A stretch of 53,811 nucleotides of DNA from Gemmatimonadaceae bacterium (GCA_002726335.1 PBSR01000264.1:1-53811); one strand, 5' to 3'; counted from the stretch's first letter, positions 25,147 to 33,239 are shown. Notes: generated by a model from the letters alone, not told the origin. A program made the numbers and translations.

Positions 25147-25734
25147 ATGTCGGACGTATCTATCATTGAGGAATCCGCCGACTCTCTGGAGTCCTATGCC
25201 GCCGTTCCCATCGCCTTCGCCGTGTCCTGCCGATTCCGCGTCGAACCGGTGGCCTCCGGGCTCGAGGGATTCTCGATCGTCGAAGAACCCGTGCCCGATC
25301 CCTACCTCAAGGACTACGACGCCATCAAGGGAGAGGGACCCACCAGGTGGCGGCGCTGGGATCTGACGAACTGGGGATTCCTTGCCGCCTTTGCCGACCA
25401 GCGTCGCGTCGGCGGCGCCATCATCGCCTGGCAGACGGAGGGGATCGACATGCTCGAAGGCAGGGCCGATCTCGCCGTGTTGTGGGACATTCGTGTTGCC
25501 CCTGATGTACGAGGTCAGGGCGTTGGCGCCCGCCTCATTGACCACGTGGAGCGGTGGGCCCGCGCCCGCGACTGTCGAACCCTCAAGATCGAAACACAGA
25601 ACATCAACGTGCCTGCCTGCAGGTTCTACGCCCGCAGTGGCTGCACCCTCGGGGCCGTTTTTCTGCACGCGTACCCGGAACTTCCTGAGGAGGTGCAGAT
25701 GCTGTGGTACAAGGACCTTGCCAGCCAGGCTTGA
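25147..25734 (+). CDS. GNAT family N-acetyltransferase
   Basis: A 195-residue acetyltransferase. The core strand LAVLWDIRVAPDVRGQGVGA contains motif A (R-GQGVG). IDHVERWARARDCRTLKIET follows, and NINVPACRFYARSGCTLGAV is the motif B region typical of streptothricin/aminoglycoside-type GNATs. An N-terminal arm precedes the core. ATG 25147 is preferred to an in-frame codon at 25123 that lies inside the cupin gene. Resistance to a nucleoside antibiotic is possible by resemblance to streptothricin acetyltransferases but is not shown. Confidence 0.85.
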   Translation: MSDVSIIEESADSLESYAAVPIAFAVSCRFRVEPVASGLEGFSIVEEPVPDPYLKDYDAIKGEGPTRWRRWDLTNWGFLAAFADQRRVGGAIIAWQTEGIDMLEGRADLAVLWDIRVAPDVRGQGVGARLIDHVERWARARDCRTLKIETQNINVPACRFYARSGCTLGAVFLHAYPELPEEVQMLWYKDLASQA

Positions 25735-25760
25735 ACGTGGGGCCATGCGTCAGGGAACAT

Positions 25761-25785
25761 GCCCTCGACGCGGTGGCGCTCGAGG
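25761..25785. terminator. Hairpin between convergent genes (possible bidirectional terminator)
   Basis: CCCTCGA (25761-25767) and TCGAGGG (25779-25785) form a perfect 7-bp stem with an 11-nt loop. It lies in the 59-bp gap between the plus-strand GNAT and minus-strand VapC genes. There is no T-tract on either side, so it would be atypical as an intrinsic terminator. Confidence 0.35.
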
Positions 25786-25793
25786 GTGGTCGG

Positions 25794-26240
25794 TCAGTTC
25801 GACAGATCGTCGAGCAGCACGATGGGTACTTCCTCAACCCGGCCGAGAGCCTTGTCGTTCGTGATCAAAGCGCAGGATCCTCTCTCCATCGCCAGAGCGA
25901 CCTGAAACATGTCGGGCAACGGCAGGTCATACCGGGCTCTGAGTGCGCCGGCCATACAACCAGTCTCCCAGGACAGAGTACACCGACTCGTGTTACCGAG
26001 GTGAGCCATCGCCATGCGGTATCGATCGGCGATGTCGGGACGCCCGAACTGCAGCGGTTTCACCAGCAGTTCCCCTGCGGTCACCGGTGTGACAATCGCC
26101 TCGAACACTTCCCTTTCGGCGTCGCCGATGACCGACTCCGCAAGATCTCCATACCTCTCGGTGTCTTCGAGATAGTAGATGAGGACCATGGTGTCGAGCA
26201 CGGCGTTGCGCGAGCCACGCAACCCCTCGACAAGGGTCAT
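25794..26240 (-). CDS. VapC-type PIN-domain toxin
   Basis: A 148-residue PIN-domain ribonuclease. The first acidic residue is in AVLDTMVLIYYLEDT, the second is the Glu in VTAGELLVKPL, and the third and fourth lie in LPDMFQVALAME and ALITNDKAL. The ATG at 26240 overlaps the antitoxin stop by 4 bp (ATGA), so that start is preferred over the in-frame ATG at 26252. VapC toxins cleave specific RNAs, typically tRNA or rRNA, when the antitoxin is degraded. It forms a module with the AbrB-type antitoxin directly upstream. Confidence 0.88.
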   Translation of the reverse strand: MTLVEGLRGSRNAVLDTMVLIYYLEDTERYGDLAESVIGDAEREVFEAIVTPVTAGELLVKPLQFGRPDIADRYRMAMAHLGNTSRCTLSWETGCMAGALRARYDLPLPDMFQVALAMERGSCALITNDKALGRVEEVPIVLLDDLSN

Positions 26241-26467
26241 CCGTTGTCCCACTCGCCACGCAGCTTCTTCACGTAGTCCGTGGCATCGGTGCCGTCAGCG
26301 AGGTCGCGGCCCACACCCCGCCAGCCACCATCCGGCAGGGGACGAATCACCACCGCCCCATCCGCAACACCGACGACTACCTTGGCATGTGGACGCAAGC
26401 CGAGCTGCTCGCGCTCTCGCTTGGGAATAACAACCTGATACCGTGTTCCAATCGTGGCGGTGGACAT
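26237..26467 (-). CDS. AbrB/MazE-type antitoxin
   Basis: A 76-residue protein with an N-terminal swapped-hairpin AbrB DNA-binding fold: MSTATIGTRYQVVIPKRERE, then LGLRPHAKVVVGVADGAVVI. The C-terminal tail (DATDYVKKLRGEW) is the toxin-neutralising segment in this family. The start is preceded by GGAGGGGAGCTT. It overlaps VapC by 4 bp. The consensus promoter upstream (26523-26552) contains a perfect palindrome, which the antitoxin or the toxin-antitoxin complex would bind for autoregulation. Confidence 0.9.
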   Translation of the reverse strand: MSTATIGTRYQVVIPKREREQLGLRPHAKVVVGVADGAVVIRPLPDGGWRGVGRDLADGTDATDYVKKLRGEWDNG

Positions 26468-26522
26468 AAGCTCCCCTCCAGAGCGATGATGGCAGACACA
26501 AAATCATACGAATTGTAAGAAT

Positions 26523-26552
26523 ATCATACCAATCAACTCTTTGGTATGTCAA
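26523..26552 (-). promoter_or_regulatory. Sigma-70 promoter and palindromic operator of the VapC/AbrB module
   Basis: On the minus strand, TTGACA (plus 26552-26547) and TATGAT (26528-26523) are separated by 18 bp, near-consensus for sigma-70. CATACCAA (26525-26532) and TTGGTATG (26541-26548) are perfect 8-bp inverted arms with an 8-bp spacer, filling the space between and overlapping both hexamers. A third CATAC half-site occurs at 26505-26509, 20 bp away. Binding here would block polymerase. Confidence 0.75.
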
Positions 26553-26602
26553 GCTTTCGCATCCGTCGGCCTTGCGCGCCCCCTCTATATTCTGCCCGAT
26601 AA

Positions 26603-27199
26603 ATGCAGCCGACCCATGAACAGCTGAATCGCCTGAGATCCATCGTCGCGGCCATGGTCGACATGCCCGATGAGGCCTGGGATCTCTGCACCCAACACTT
26701 CCGCTGTGAGAAGTACGACAGGGACGAGTACCTGCTGCGCGCCGGCGATACCGCCGACTGGGTCTACTTCGTCTACAAGGGTGTCCTGCGCCAGTTCTAC
26801 ATCACGATGGCAGGCAAGCAGTTCAACAAGTCCTTCTCCGTCGAAGACGAGCCCTGCGGTTCTTTCCGCTCTTCCTTGACCCGCACCCCGAGCCGCTTCG
26901 GCATCCAGGCCCTGGAACCGTCCGAAGTGCTGCAGATCCGCTTCGACTGCATGTTCGACCTCTTCGACCGTGACCAGTACTGGGAGCGCTTCGGGCGCAA
27001 GGCGGCCGAGTACCAGACCCTGATCAACGAAGAGCGCGAGGCCGAATTCCTGCTCGACGACGCCACCGTGCGCTACGGGCGCTTTCGCCAGCAGCACCCG
27101 GGGCTGGAAAAGCGCATCGCCCAGTATCATATCGCCTCCTACCTGGGCATCACCGATGTCGCCCTGTCGCGCATCCGCAAAAAAGCGGGTCTGCATTAA
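26603..27199 (+). CDS. Crp/Fnr family transcriptional regulator
   Basis: A 198-residue regulator with an N-terminal cyclic-nucleotide-binding-type barrel (FRCEKYDRDEYLLRAGDTAD, then VYFVYKGVLRQFYI) and a C-terminal winged helix ending ASYLGITDVALSRIRKKAGL. No Cys cluster for Fe-S binding is present, so it is not an Fnr-type oxygen sensor. The effector is unknown. A weak TATATT (26586-26591) lies 11 bp before the ATG. The stop codon sits inside a 20-bp palindrome (27193-27212) that precedes the DUF4336 gene, suggesting local regulation of that gene. Confidence 0.88.
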   Translation: MQPTHEQLNRLRSIVAAMVDMPDEAWDLCTQHFRCEKYDRDEYLLRAGDTADWVYFVYKGVLRQFYITMAGKQFNKSFSVEDEPCGSFRSSLTRTPSRFGIQALEPSEVLQIRFDCMFDLFDRDQYWERFGRKAAEYQTLINEEREAEFLLDDATVRYGRFRQQHPGLEKRIAQYHIASYLGITDVALSRIRKKAGLH

Positions 27200-27212
27200 C
27201 CCCTGTTAATGC
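27193..27212. promoter_or_regulatory. Perfect palindrome between the Crp-family gene and DUF4336 (candidate operator)
   Basis: GCATTAAC (27193-27200) and GTTAATGC (27205-27212) are 8-bp perfect arms around CCCT; the regulator's TAA stop lies in the left arm. A second inverted repeat, CGGTAG/CTACCG, follows at 27212-27228. The size suits a Crp-type dimer site and the second repeat could act as a hairpin, though neither matches the TGTGA-type Crp consensus. Confidence 0.45.
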
Positions 27213-27265
27213 GGTAGGGCCGCTACCGAGCCTACTTTCCTTGTGCACTCAACGGGAGAAGTGAC

Positions 27266-27982
27266 TTGGAAGCCCTCCGACACGAAACCTCCGCCAGCAT
27301 GCCCTTCAGCCAGCTCGCCGACGGCGTCTGGGTCCTCAACCGGCCCCTGAAAGCCGGCCCCGTCGACCTCGGCCACCGCATGACCGTGGTCCGCCTGGCC
27401 TCGACAGGCCTGTGGGTCCACTCGCCAGTCGCACTCGACGACGAAGTCCGTGCCGGCCTCGATTCCCTTGGCGAGGTCGAATACCTGATCGCCCCCAGCA
27501 CGTTCCACGACCTCTATTGGGCGCCTTGGTTCGCCGCCTACCCGCAGGCCCGGTTCTGCGCCGCTCCCGGGGTCCGCGAGGAACACCCCGAGCTTCCCTT
27601 CACCGATGTGCTCGACGCGGACATCCCCGCCGCGCGGTCAGGCGATCTGGAACACGTCCAGCTCGGCGGCATGCCGAAGATCAACGAGTCCGTCTTCCTG
27701 CATACCCCGAGCAAGACGCTGATCGTCGCCGACATGGCCTTCAACCACGACAGGGGCGTCAACTTCGCCACCGGCCTGGTTCTGCGGATGACGGGTTGTT
27801 ACGGCCAGTTCGGCGTCTCGCGGCTCTACAAGCTCTTCATCGGTGACAGGAAGGGTATGCGCCGCTCGGTTGACGAGGTCCTCGACTGGGACTTCGAGCG
27901 GATCGTGATGGGCCACGGCCACATCGTTGAAAGGGACGGCCGGCGGATCCTCAGGGAAGCCTACGCCTTTCTCCGCCCTTGA
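27266..27982 (+). CDS. DUF4336 (metallo-beta-lactamase-like) protein
   Basis: A 238-residue protein with the DUF4336 opening QLADGVWVLNRPLKAGPVDL and RMTVVRLASTGLWVHSPVAL, then IAPSTFHDLYWAPWFAAYPQ. LIVADMAFNHDRGVN and VMGHGHIVERDGRRILREAY occupy the positions of metal-ligand loops in metallo-beta-lactamase folds. A TTG start at 27266 is supported by GGGAG 7 nt upstream; ATG 27299 is the alternative. Its reaction is unknown. It follows the Crp-type regulator by 66 bp with a palindrome in between. Its 3' end overlaps the convergent cupin gene by 22 bp. Confidence 0.85.
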   Translation: MEALRHETSASMPFSQLADGVWVLNRPLKAGPVDLGHRMTVVRLASTGLWVHSPVALDDEVRAGLDSLGEVEYLIAPSTFHDLYWAPWFAAYPQARFCAAPGVREEHPELPFTDVLDADIPAARSGDLEHVQLGGMPKINESVFLHTPSKTLIVADMAFNHDRGVNFATGLVLRMTGCYGQFGVSRLYKLFIGDRKGMRRSVDEVLDWDFERIVMGHGHIVERDGRRILREAYAFLRP

Positions 27983-28377
27983 CTCTGTACCGTCGGCGTC
28001 CACGTCCCCTCCACAAGCTGGGCCTCCCCTTCCCCGGGCCAGGGCGGCATGGTGACGCCGATCGCCCTCAGCGCCTCGCCTGCCAGCGCCCGGAACTGAA
28101 AGTGCGTCCTCAGCCGGATCGTCAGACACACCCCCGCTGCCACGTCGACGATCTCCTCCTCACCGTCCCGGCGGCGCCACATCTGGCCGCAACCCGACAG
28201 AAAGTACCAGATCTCTTCCACCGTTCGGTGTGTGACGGCGGTGGACGTCTGCCCTGCGGCAAGCTCGAAATGGGCCATGCCTCCCGCCGGCAGGTCGAGC
28301 AGGATGCGGACGTCGGACCCGTCGGGCGCCACCGCGTCTCGTTCGTCAGGCAGCTCCATCGTCTTGAATCCTGTCAT
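27961..28377 (-). CDS. Cupin domain protein
   Basis: A 138-residue cupin. Motif 1 is AVTHRTVEEIWYFLSGCGQM, motif 2 includes VAAGVCLTIRLRTHFQFRAL, and a preceding ILLDLPAGGMAHFELAAGQT strand is typical. ATG 28377 with GGAAG upstream is preferred; the frame from 28647 runs antisense to the DinB relic and has a composition unlike a cupin leader. The C-terminal MPPWPGEGEAQLVEGTWTP motif recurs in this cupin group. The substrate is unknown. It overlaps DUF4336 tail-to-tail by 22 bp. Confidence 0.85.
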   Translation of the reverse strand: MTGFKTMELPDERDAVAPDGSDVRILLDLPAGGMAHFELAAGQTSTAVTHRTVEEIWYFLSGCGQMWRRRDGEEEIVDVAAGVCLTIRLRTHFQFRALAGEALRAIGVTMPPWPGEGEAQLVEGTWTPTVQSQGRRKA

Positions 28378-28441
28378 CGGCTTCCTGTCTTCCTGTATGA
28401 GTCGGATGAAATGTGTATCATGGGCTCGTCGCGTTCCATGA

Positions 28442-28753
28442 AGCGGGACCCCACGAAGATTCCTGACCTGGACCTTCCCTCTTCCTCCGGCCATCGAGGC
28501 GCCGTACACACGCGAGCAAATCCTCGAGTACTGGTCGGTCTGTGACGACCTGATCGACGCGTCAGTGGACGGCCTCGACCTGAACGCTGAAGACTGCGGC
28601 TTCTGGTGGTACGATGAGTCCAAGTTCGAGCACCAGCTGGTAAACATCCGCCACCTGCAGCATCACACCGGGCAGCTGGCCGACCGACTCCGGCGCGCCG
28701 CCGACCGGGGCGTCGACTGGATCCCCTCAGCTTCTGCGGTGGAGCCTTCGTAG
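28442..28753 (+). pseudogene. 5'-truncated DinB-family remnant
   Basis: The frame that opens after a stop at 28439-28441 contains PPAIEAPYTREQILEYWSVC, then FWWYDESKFEHQLVNIRHLQ and HHTGQLADRLRRAADRGVDW. This is the C-terminal half of a DinB-like four-helix metalloprotein, with the metal-type His retained in NIRHLQHH. There is no ATG, GTG or TTG before GTG 28565, and the ~80 N-terminal residues expected are absent in any nearby frame. It is read as a decayed gene or deletion remnant, although initiation at 28565 could yield a 62-residue fragment. Confidence 0.65.
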
Positions 28754-28822
28754 GGACCGATGGACCAAGCAACGACGGCGGGCGGACCTTCAGGCGTCCT
28801 CGACTCGTTGCGTGTCAGGCCA

Positions 28823-29860
28823 TCATGTCCGCTCGAGCAGTACCCCCACGATATCCCCGCGTCCCTCGGAACGGGGACTGCTGGTATAGACCCACATTCG
28901 GTCCTCGGCGATCTGCAGTGAGTCGGTGTAGGCGTAGCTGCCCTCGAAGGCCGGGTGATCGACGATGAGAGGATCCGACCAGCTGGCCCCCGAGTCGACG
29001 GAGAACAGGGCCACGGTGCTGTGACGCTCGATGTCGCGCCCCGTGAGGACGAGCAGATCGTCCAGTCGGCCGAGGCGCGGCGCCCAGACCGGCAGGTCCG
29101 GTCTCGCGGCAATCGGCCCCCAGGTCCGACCTTGGTCGGCGCTGGTGGTGGTGAAGCAGTGGTTGACGGGGGGCGTGATGTAGGTGACGGCGAAGAGATC
29201 ACCGCCGGGAAGGAACAGAGCGTTCGGGTAGTAGGGTGGGCCGGCATCCGCCAGGGCGACGAAATCCGGGTGACTGGCGGGAAAGATGACGCTGCGCCGC
29301 TGCCAGGAGTCGCCTTCGTCCTGGCTGGCGTAGAGGGCGTGGCCAAATCGCGAATACATGCCCGTAAGCAGAACCGAATCGTGGCGGACGATCTCGCGAG
29401 CCATCATGGCCGCGTGCGCCTGTTCCGGGGCGATCTCGCCACGGAGCTGCCAGGTCCGGCCGTCGTCGTCGCTCACGTAGCAGACCGATCCGATGATCTG
29501 GCCGTTGCCGCCCCTGGGATGCCGCCGTTGCACGAGCAGGACCATACGGCCGCTCGCGGTGGTCCCGTATTCGCCGGAGAGGGCGTCGAGGCCCTCCCCT
29601 CGCCAGTCAGCGGCCGGACCTTCATCCCGCCACGTGAATCCATCGTCCCGGCTGCGCCACTGGTGGACGTAGCCGTCGCCGCCCTGGTGCACGAGTGAAT
29701 CCTGATGGCAGAGGAGGAGATCGCCGTTGGCCGCTCGCCCCACACAGGGGCCATGGAGATCGCGCTCGGGATTGACATACACCTCGATCCGCTCGGCGAT
29801 GCCAACCGAGGATCCGTCGGCCAGCGCTACAGCGGCGCCGCCGGAGTGCTGGCCGGTCAT
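28823..29860 (-). CDS. Sialidase-like beta-propeller (BNR/Asp-box) protein
   Basis: A 345-residue six-bladed-propeller protein. Asp-box motifs recur: WRSRDDGFTWRDE, YVSDDDGRTWQLR, YASQDEGDSWQRR, TTSADQGRTWGPI and FSVDSGASWSD. The N-terminal IEVYVNPERDLHGPCVGRAA and central PYYPNALFLPGGDLFAVTYI fit sialidase-family exo-glycosidase or lectin-like proteins. No signal peptide is visible. It starts 9 bp after the enolase-superfamily gene on the same strand and is the last gene of that operon, suggesting a shared glycan or sugar-acid pathway. Catalytic Arg/Tyr/Glu residues were not assigned, so enzymatic activity is uncertain. Confidence 0.8.
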   Translation of the reverse strand: MTGQHSGGAAVALADGSSVGIAERIEVYVNPERDLHGPCVGRAANGDLLLCHQDSLVHQGGDGYVHQWRSRDDGFTWRDEGPAADWRGEGLDALSGEYGTTASGRMVLLVQRRHPRGGNGQIIGSVCYVSDDDGRTWQLRGEIAPEQAHAAMMAREIVRHDSVLLTGMYSRFGHALYASQDEGDSWQRRSVIFPASHPDFVALADAGPPYYPNALFLPGGDLFAVTYITPPVNHCFTTTSADQGRTWGPIAARPDLPVWAPRLGRLDDLLVLTGRDIERHSTVALFSVDSGASWSDPLIVDHPAFEGSYAYTDSLQIAEDRMWVYTSSPRSEGRGDIVGVLLERT

Positions 29861-29869
29861 GGAGTCACC

Positions 29870-31132
29870 TCACGGACAGCCATCTTCAGCACCAGAGCCC
29901 ACGATCACCTTCTTCAGCTCTTTCTCGTCAAACTCAATGCCCAGTCCGGGTCCCTCCGGCACCACGGCGAACCCGGGTCGGAAGGTGATCGGTTCCTTCA
30001 GCAGCACATTGCCACGTGAGCCAGCCACGTCCGTGGCCTTGTGGATGTCGCCGCCTTCCATGATCACCGCATTGGGTGTGGCCACGGCCAGATGGATGGA
30101 AGCCGCGACATAGGGTGGCAGACCGGAGCTGACATGGGGTGACCAGAGGATGCCGAAAGTATCTGCCATGTCTGCGATCCGCTTGCATTCCGTGATGCCA
30201 CAGGCGCGGCTCACATCCGGATTGATGACGTCAGCCCCCTGCGCTGCAAACAGATCGCGAAACTGAAAACGGTTGGCCAGCATCTCGCCGACACACACGG
30301 CCGTGTCCAGAGCTTCGGCCAGTTTGCTGTAACTCGCCTGGTCCTCCGGCATCAGGGCATCCTCAAACCAACCGATATTGTCCAGGGCATCGAGTTTCCG
30401 GCCCACACCGATGGCCTCGTGCAGCTTGAAGGCACCCAGTGAATCGACCAGCAGCTGGCCCTTGCTGCCGATCGCCTCGGAGAGCTTCTCTATCCTGTCG
30501 AAGTCGTCGGCATCTCGGCCCTTGGAAAAGCCCGTCTTCACCGCCGTGAAACCATCCTCGATGGCTGCCTGAGCAGCCTCCGGGCCTGCGGCACTCCCAT
30601 AGGTCGGGATCTCGTCACGGTACTTGCCGCCGAGAAGTTGATAGACCGGCACGTTGGCGAACTTGCCGAGGATGTCCCAGAGCGCGATATCGACACCGGC
30701 GATGGATTCGGTATAGAATCCCGTGGCGTAGCCTCTGAGCCTCTGGCTGGAATACATCCTGTCCCAGAGCGGGCCAATGTTGCGCGCATCCTGTCCCACA
30801 AGAATCGGGGCCAGCAGATCGGTGACCACTCTCGCATGGACGGCGGGGGCAGCCGGCGCGTGTGCTTCTCCCCACCCGACGATTCCCTGGTCCGTCGAGA
30901 TCTTGACCAACAGCGTCTGGTGGTGCCCCTTGAACCTGGAGGGACTGGCGTGATCCAGCCGCGTGCCGATACCCGCGCCTTTCTTCGCGGCTCCGAGAGG
31001 CGACATCTCGATGTAGGCGTCAGGCGGCAGGTCGCTCGTCGGCGTGCGCACCACGATGGGTTCGACAGCTGTGATCTTCAGCGGGCTCGTGCCGCGTAGA
31101 CCCTGCTCGATCTGCTCTCTTGTGTCAGCCAT
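29870..31132 (-). CDS. Mandelate racemase / muconate lactonizing enzyme family protein
   Basis: A 420-residue enolase-superfamily enzyme. An N-terminal capping domain (~15-150) precedes the barrel. FTAVKTGFSKG carries the first catalytic Lys. Metal ligands are Asp in LLVDSLGAF, Glu in IGWFEDAL and Glu in VCVGEMLANR. An Asp-His dyad is seen in VINPDVSRACG and WSPHVSSGLPP, matching the mandelate-racemase subgroup that abstracts a proton alpha to a carboxylate. It is probably an acid-sugar dehydratase or racemase; the exact substrate is not predictable. ATG 31132 has GGAGA upstream. It lies in an operon with MFS, GNAT and sialidase-like genes. Confidence 0.9.
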   Translation of the reverse strand: MADTREQIEQGLRGTSPLKITAVEPIVVRTPTSDLPPDAYIEMSPLGAAKKGAGIGTRLDHASPSRFKGHHQTLLVKISTDQGIVGWGEAHAPAAPAVHARVVTDLLAPILVGQDARNIGPLWDRMYSSQRLRGYATGFYTESIAGVDIALWDILGKFANVPVYQLLGGKYRDEIPTYGSAAGPEAAQAAIEDGFTAVKTGFSKGRDADDFDRIEKLSEAIGSKGQLLVDSLGAFKLHEAIGVGRKLDALDNIGWFEDALMPEDQASYSKLAEALDTAVCVGEMLANRFQFRDLFAAQGADVINPDVSRACGITECKRIADMADTFGILWSPHVSSGLPPYVAASIHLAVATPNAVIMEGGDIHKATDVAGSRGNVLLKEPITFRPGFAVVPEGPGLGIEFDEKELKKVIVGSGAEDGCP

Positions 31133-31190
31133 CAGGTCTCCGAAGGATGTTGGAACGTTCAGGCCGTGACCAGAGCCAGGAGGCCCTGAG

Positions 31191-31692
31191 TCAGTCGGTC
31201 AGCTGCAGCTGCCAGAAACCGACGTCGACCCACTTGTCGAACTTGCGTCCCACGTTGCTGAAGTGAGCGATCTTCTCGAATCCAAGCTTCTCGTGCAGTC
31301 GCACGCTGGCGTCGTTGGGCAGTGAGACCCCCCCCGATCGCCATCTTGAAACCTCGGATCTTCAGGTCGGCGATCAGTTCGCCGTAGAGGGCGGTCCCGC
31401 ATCCTGCTGCGATCGCCTGAGGATCCACGTACACCGTGGTCTCCGTCGAGAAGCGATAAGCGTGGCGCTCGCGGAAGTGTGTGGCGTACGCGTAGCCGAC
31501 GACGATCCCCTCGGCCTCGGCAACCAGGTACGGATAGCCCGTCTGAACGCGCTCGATTCTGCGGCGCATCTGCTCGACGCTGACGATCTCCTCCTCGAAG
31601 GAGATGATCGTGTTGACGATGTAGTGATTGTAGATCGACGTGATCCGCTCGTGGTCGGCAGCCTCTACCGGTCTGATCGTATATTGCTTCAT
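31191..31692 (-). pseudogene. Phosphinothricin-type GNAT acetyltransferase with homopolymer frameshift
   Basis: The N-terminal frame (YTIRPVEAADHERITSIYNH, then YVDPQAIAAGCGTALYGELI) is a PAT/MnaT-like acetyltransferase. A run of eight C at 31328-31335 (G on the coding strand) throws the frame off. With seven, the sequence continues as GVSLPNDASVRLHEKLGFEK, then VGRKFDKWVDVGFWQLQL and stops at 31191, giving a normal 166-residue protein. Without correction it ends at 31159 with an unrelated tail. A homopolymer sequencing or assembly error is most likely; slippage-based phase variation or a recent mutation is possible. It overlaps the MFS stop by 4 bp (ATGA), so it was selected as part of the operon. 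Confidence 0.8.
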
Positions 31693-32819
31693 CTGTCCCC
31701 GGGCGGATGGACTCTGAAACGCAGCGCCAGGGCCAGGCCGGCGGCGGCGTACACCACGGACACGAGGTAGGCGGCTGGCAGACCCCCGCTTTCGAAGATC
31801 GGCGATACGAACCAGGTGCCAGCGCCCATGCCGAGGTCGAATCCAAGGTAGAAGACAGCGCTGCCATGAGCCATCCGATCCTCAGACTGCCCCACGTGGA
31901 TCGAGATCAGCAGGGGATGGACGATCGCGCCGGCAGCGGCCAGGCAGATGGCTCCGGCGAGAAGGCCGGTCATGGACGACCACATGGCGAACGAGACCAA
32001 CCCTCCTCCGAGGGCGACGAATCCCACCGACAGCGTGAGCGCCGGTCGGAGCGTGTCGAGCCATCGTCCAACCAGCAGGCGACTGGCAATGATGGTGATG
32101 CCGTACACGGTGTAGATCAGACCTGAGTCCACCGATCGAAGCTCCGCCAGCAGCGGCAGGAACTGCAGGAACACGCCGAACCCCGCGCCGAAGGCAGCTG
32201 CCAGGCAGACTGGCCGCCACAAATCTCGCCGAATGACGAGCAGATCGCGCACATTCACACCCGTGGGCGGGGCGGTCGCGGTGTGCCGTCCGATCTGCGC
32301 CAGCAGTCCGGCGACGACGGCAAGACCGCCGGCAAGCCAGAATGCGCCCCTCAGCGCGATCACGGGTATGGCCAGGCTCACCAGCGCCGGCGCACAGGTC
32401 ATCGCCACGTTTGCCGAGGTCCCGAACCAGGCCAGCCCGTGGGCCCGTCTCTCTGCCGGCAACAGCTCAGAGACGCGGGCTGTCGCCGCCGTCGTGAAGG
32501 CCACATAGCCGAAGGCCTGTAACACGCGCAGAAGGGTGAGGAGTGTAAGGCTGTGCGTGACACTGGTCCCGACAGCACCCACAAGCAGAGATGCCGCGCC
32601 GAGGACCATGATCCGGTTGTAGCCCCAGGCATCGGCTGCCACTCCCGACAGGGGGCGACCGAGGAGAGCGGCCACGCCGAAAGCCCCGAGGACGAAGGCG
32701 ATCTGCCAGTCCGGGAATCTCAGGCCTTCGAGATACAGCGGCAGCGGCACCAGCAGGCTGTAGAACGCCGCAAAGAACAGCAGCGTCGCTGTCCAGATCT
32801 GCCAGTATCCCCTGGGCAT
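31689..32819 (-). CDS. Major facilitator superfamily transporter
   Basis: A 376-residue membrane protein with about 12 hydrophobic segments. FVLGAFGVAALLGRPLSGVA followed by ADAWGYNRIMVLG is the conserved MFS loop 2-3 motif (G-x3-D-x2-G-R-x-like). A second-half repeat carries LLVGRWLDTLRP. ATG 32819 gives a normal cytoplasmic start; the frame from 32888 adds residues overlapping the VapC region. It may import or export a sugar acid or drug. It sits between a VapC/Phd module and the acetyltransferase / enolase-superfamily genes, overlapping the former acetyltransferase start by 4 bp. Confidence 0.88.
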   Translation of the reverse strand: MPRGYWQIWTATLLFFAAFYSLLVPLPLYLEGLRFPDWQIAFVLGAFGVAALLGRPLSGVAADAWGYNRIMVLGAASLLVGAVGTSVTHSLTLLTLLRVLQAFGYVAFTTAATARVSELLPAERRAHGLAWFGTSANVAMTCAPALVSLAIPVIALRGAFWLAGGLAVVAGLLAQIGRHTATAPPTGVNVRDLLVIRRDLWRPVCLAAAFGAGFGVFLQFLPLLAELRSVDSGLIYTVYGITIIASRLLVGRWLDTLRPALTLSVGFVALGGGLVSFAMWSSMTGLLAGAICLAAAGAIVHPLLISIHVGQSEDRMAHGSAVFYLGFDLGMGAGTWFVSPIFESGGLPAAYLVSVVYAAAGLALALRFRVHPPGDR

Positions 32820-32856
32820 CTCTATGAGCCAGCCAGTTCGGCGGATTCCGGGCGCT

Positions 32857-33234
32857 TCAGGAAAGGACCTCGATGCCGTACCGGGCAAAGACAGCGTCGG
32901 CCGTGACCACCGGAAGGCCCTTGGACTCTGCCGTCGCGATGAGGATACGATCTACCGGATCGGAGTGAATCGTGGGCAGTTCGGTCGACCGCACACTCAC
33001 AGCCAGATCCACGGGGAGCTCCCTCAGATCGTGATGAGCGAGGACCGCCGCCAGCCACTCCGCCGGGCGGCAAGGCAGAGAGAGCTTGCCTTTGGCCACC
33101 TTCACCCCGATCTCGAAGCCGCTGATGGCCGACACGAATACGATCGGTGCGTCGTCAATCTGTTGCAGCGCCTTCGGGGAGAGTCGTCCGCCCCCCTGTC
33201 CGAGCCACAGGAGGGCGCAGGTATCCAGCAGCAC
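32857..33234 (-). CDS. VapC-type PIN-domain toxin
   Basis: A 125-residue PIN protein of the Sll0205-like group. LLDTCALLWL carries the first Asp, SAISGFEIGVKVAKGKLSLP the conserved Glu, and HSDPVDRILIATAESKGLPV with VTADAVF the last acidic pair. GTG 33234 starts 5 bp after the Phd-like antitoxin stop. It is predicted to be an RNase restrained by the upstream antitoxin. It is unrelated in sequence to the VapC at 25794-26240, so these are two independent modules. Confidence 0.9.
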   Translation of the reverse strand: MLLDTCALLWLGQGGGRLSPKALQQIDDAPIVFVSAISGFEIGVKVAKGKLSLPCRPAEWLAAVLAHHDLRELPVDLAVSVRSTELPTIHSDPVDRILIATAESKGLPVVTADAVFARYGIEVLS

Positions 33235-33239
33235 GGTGT

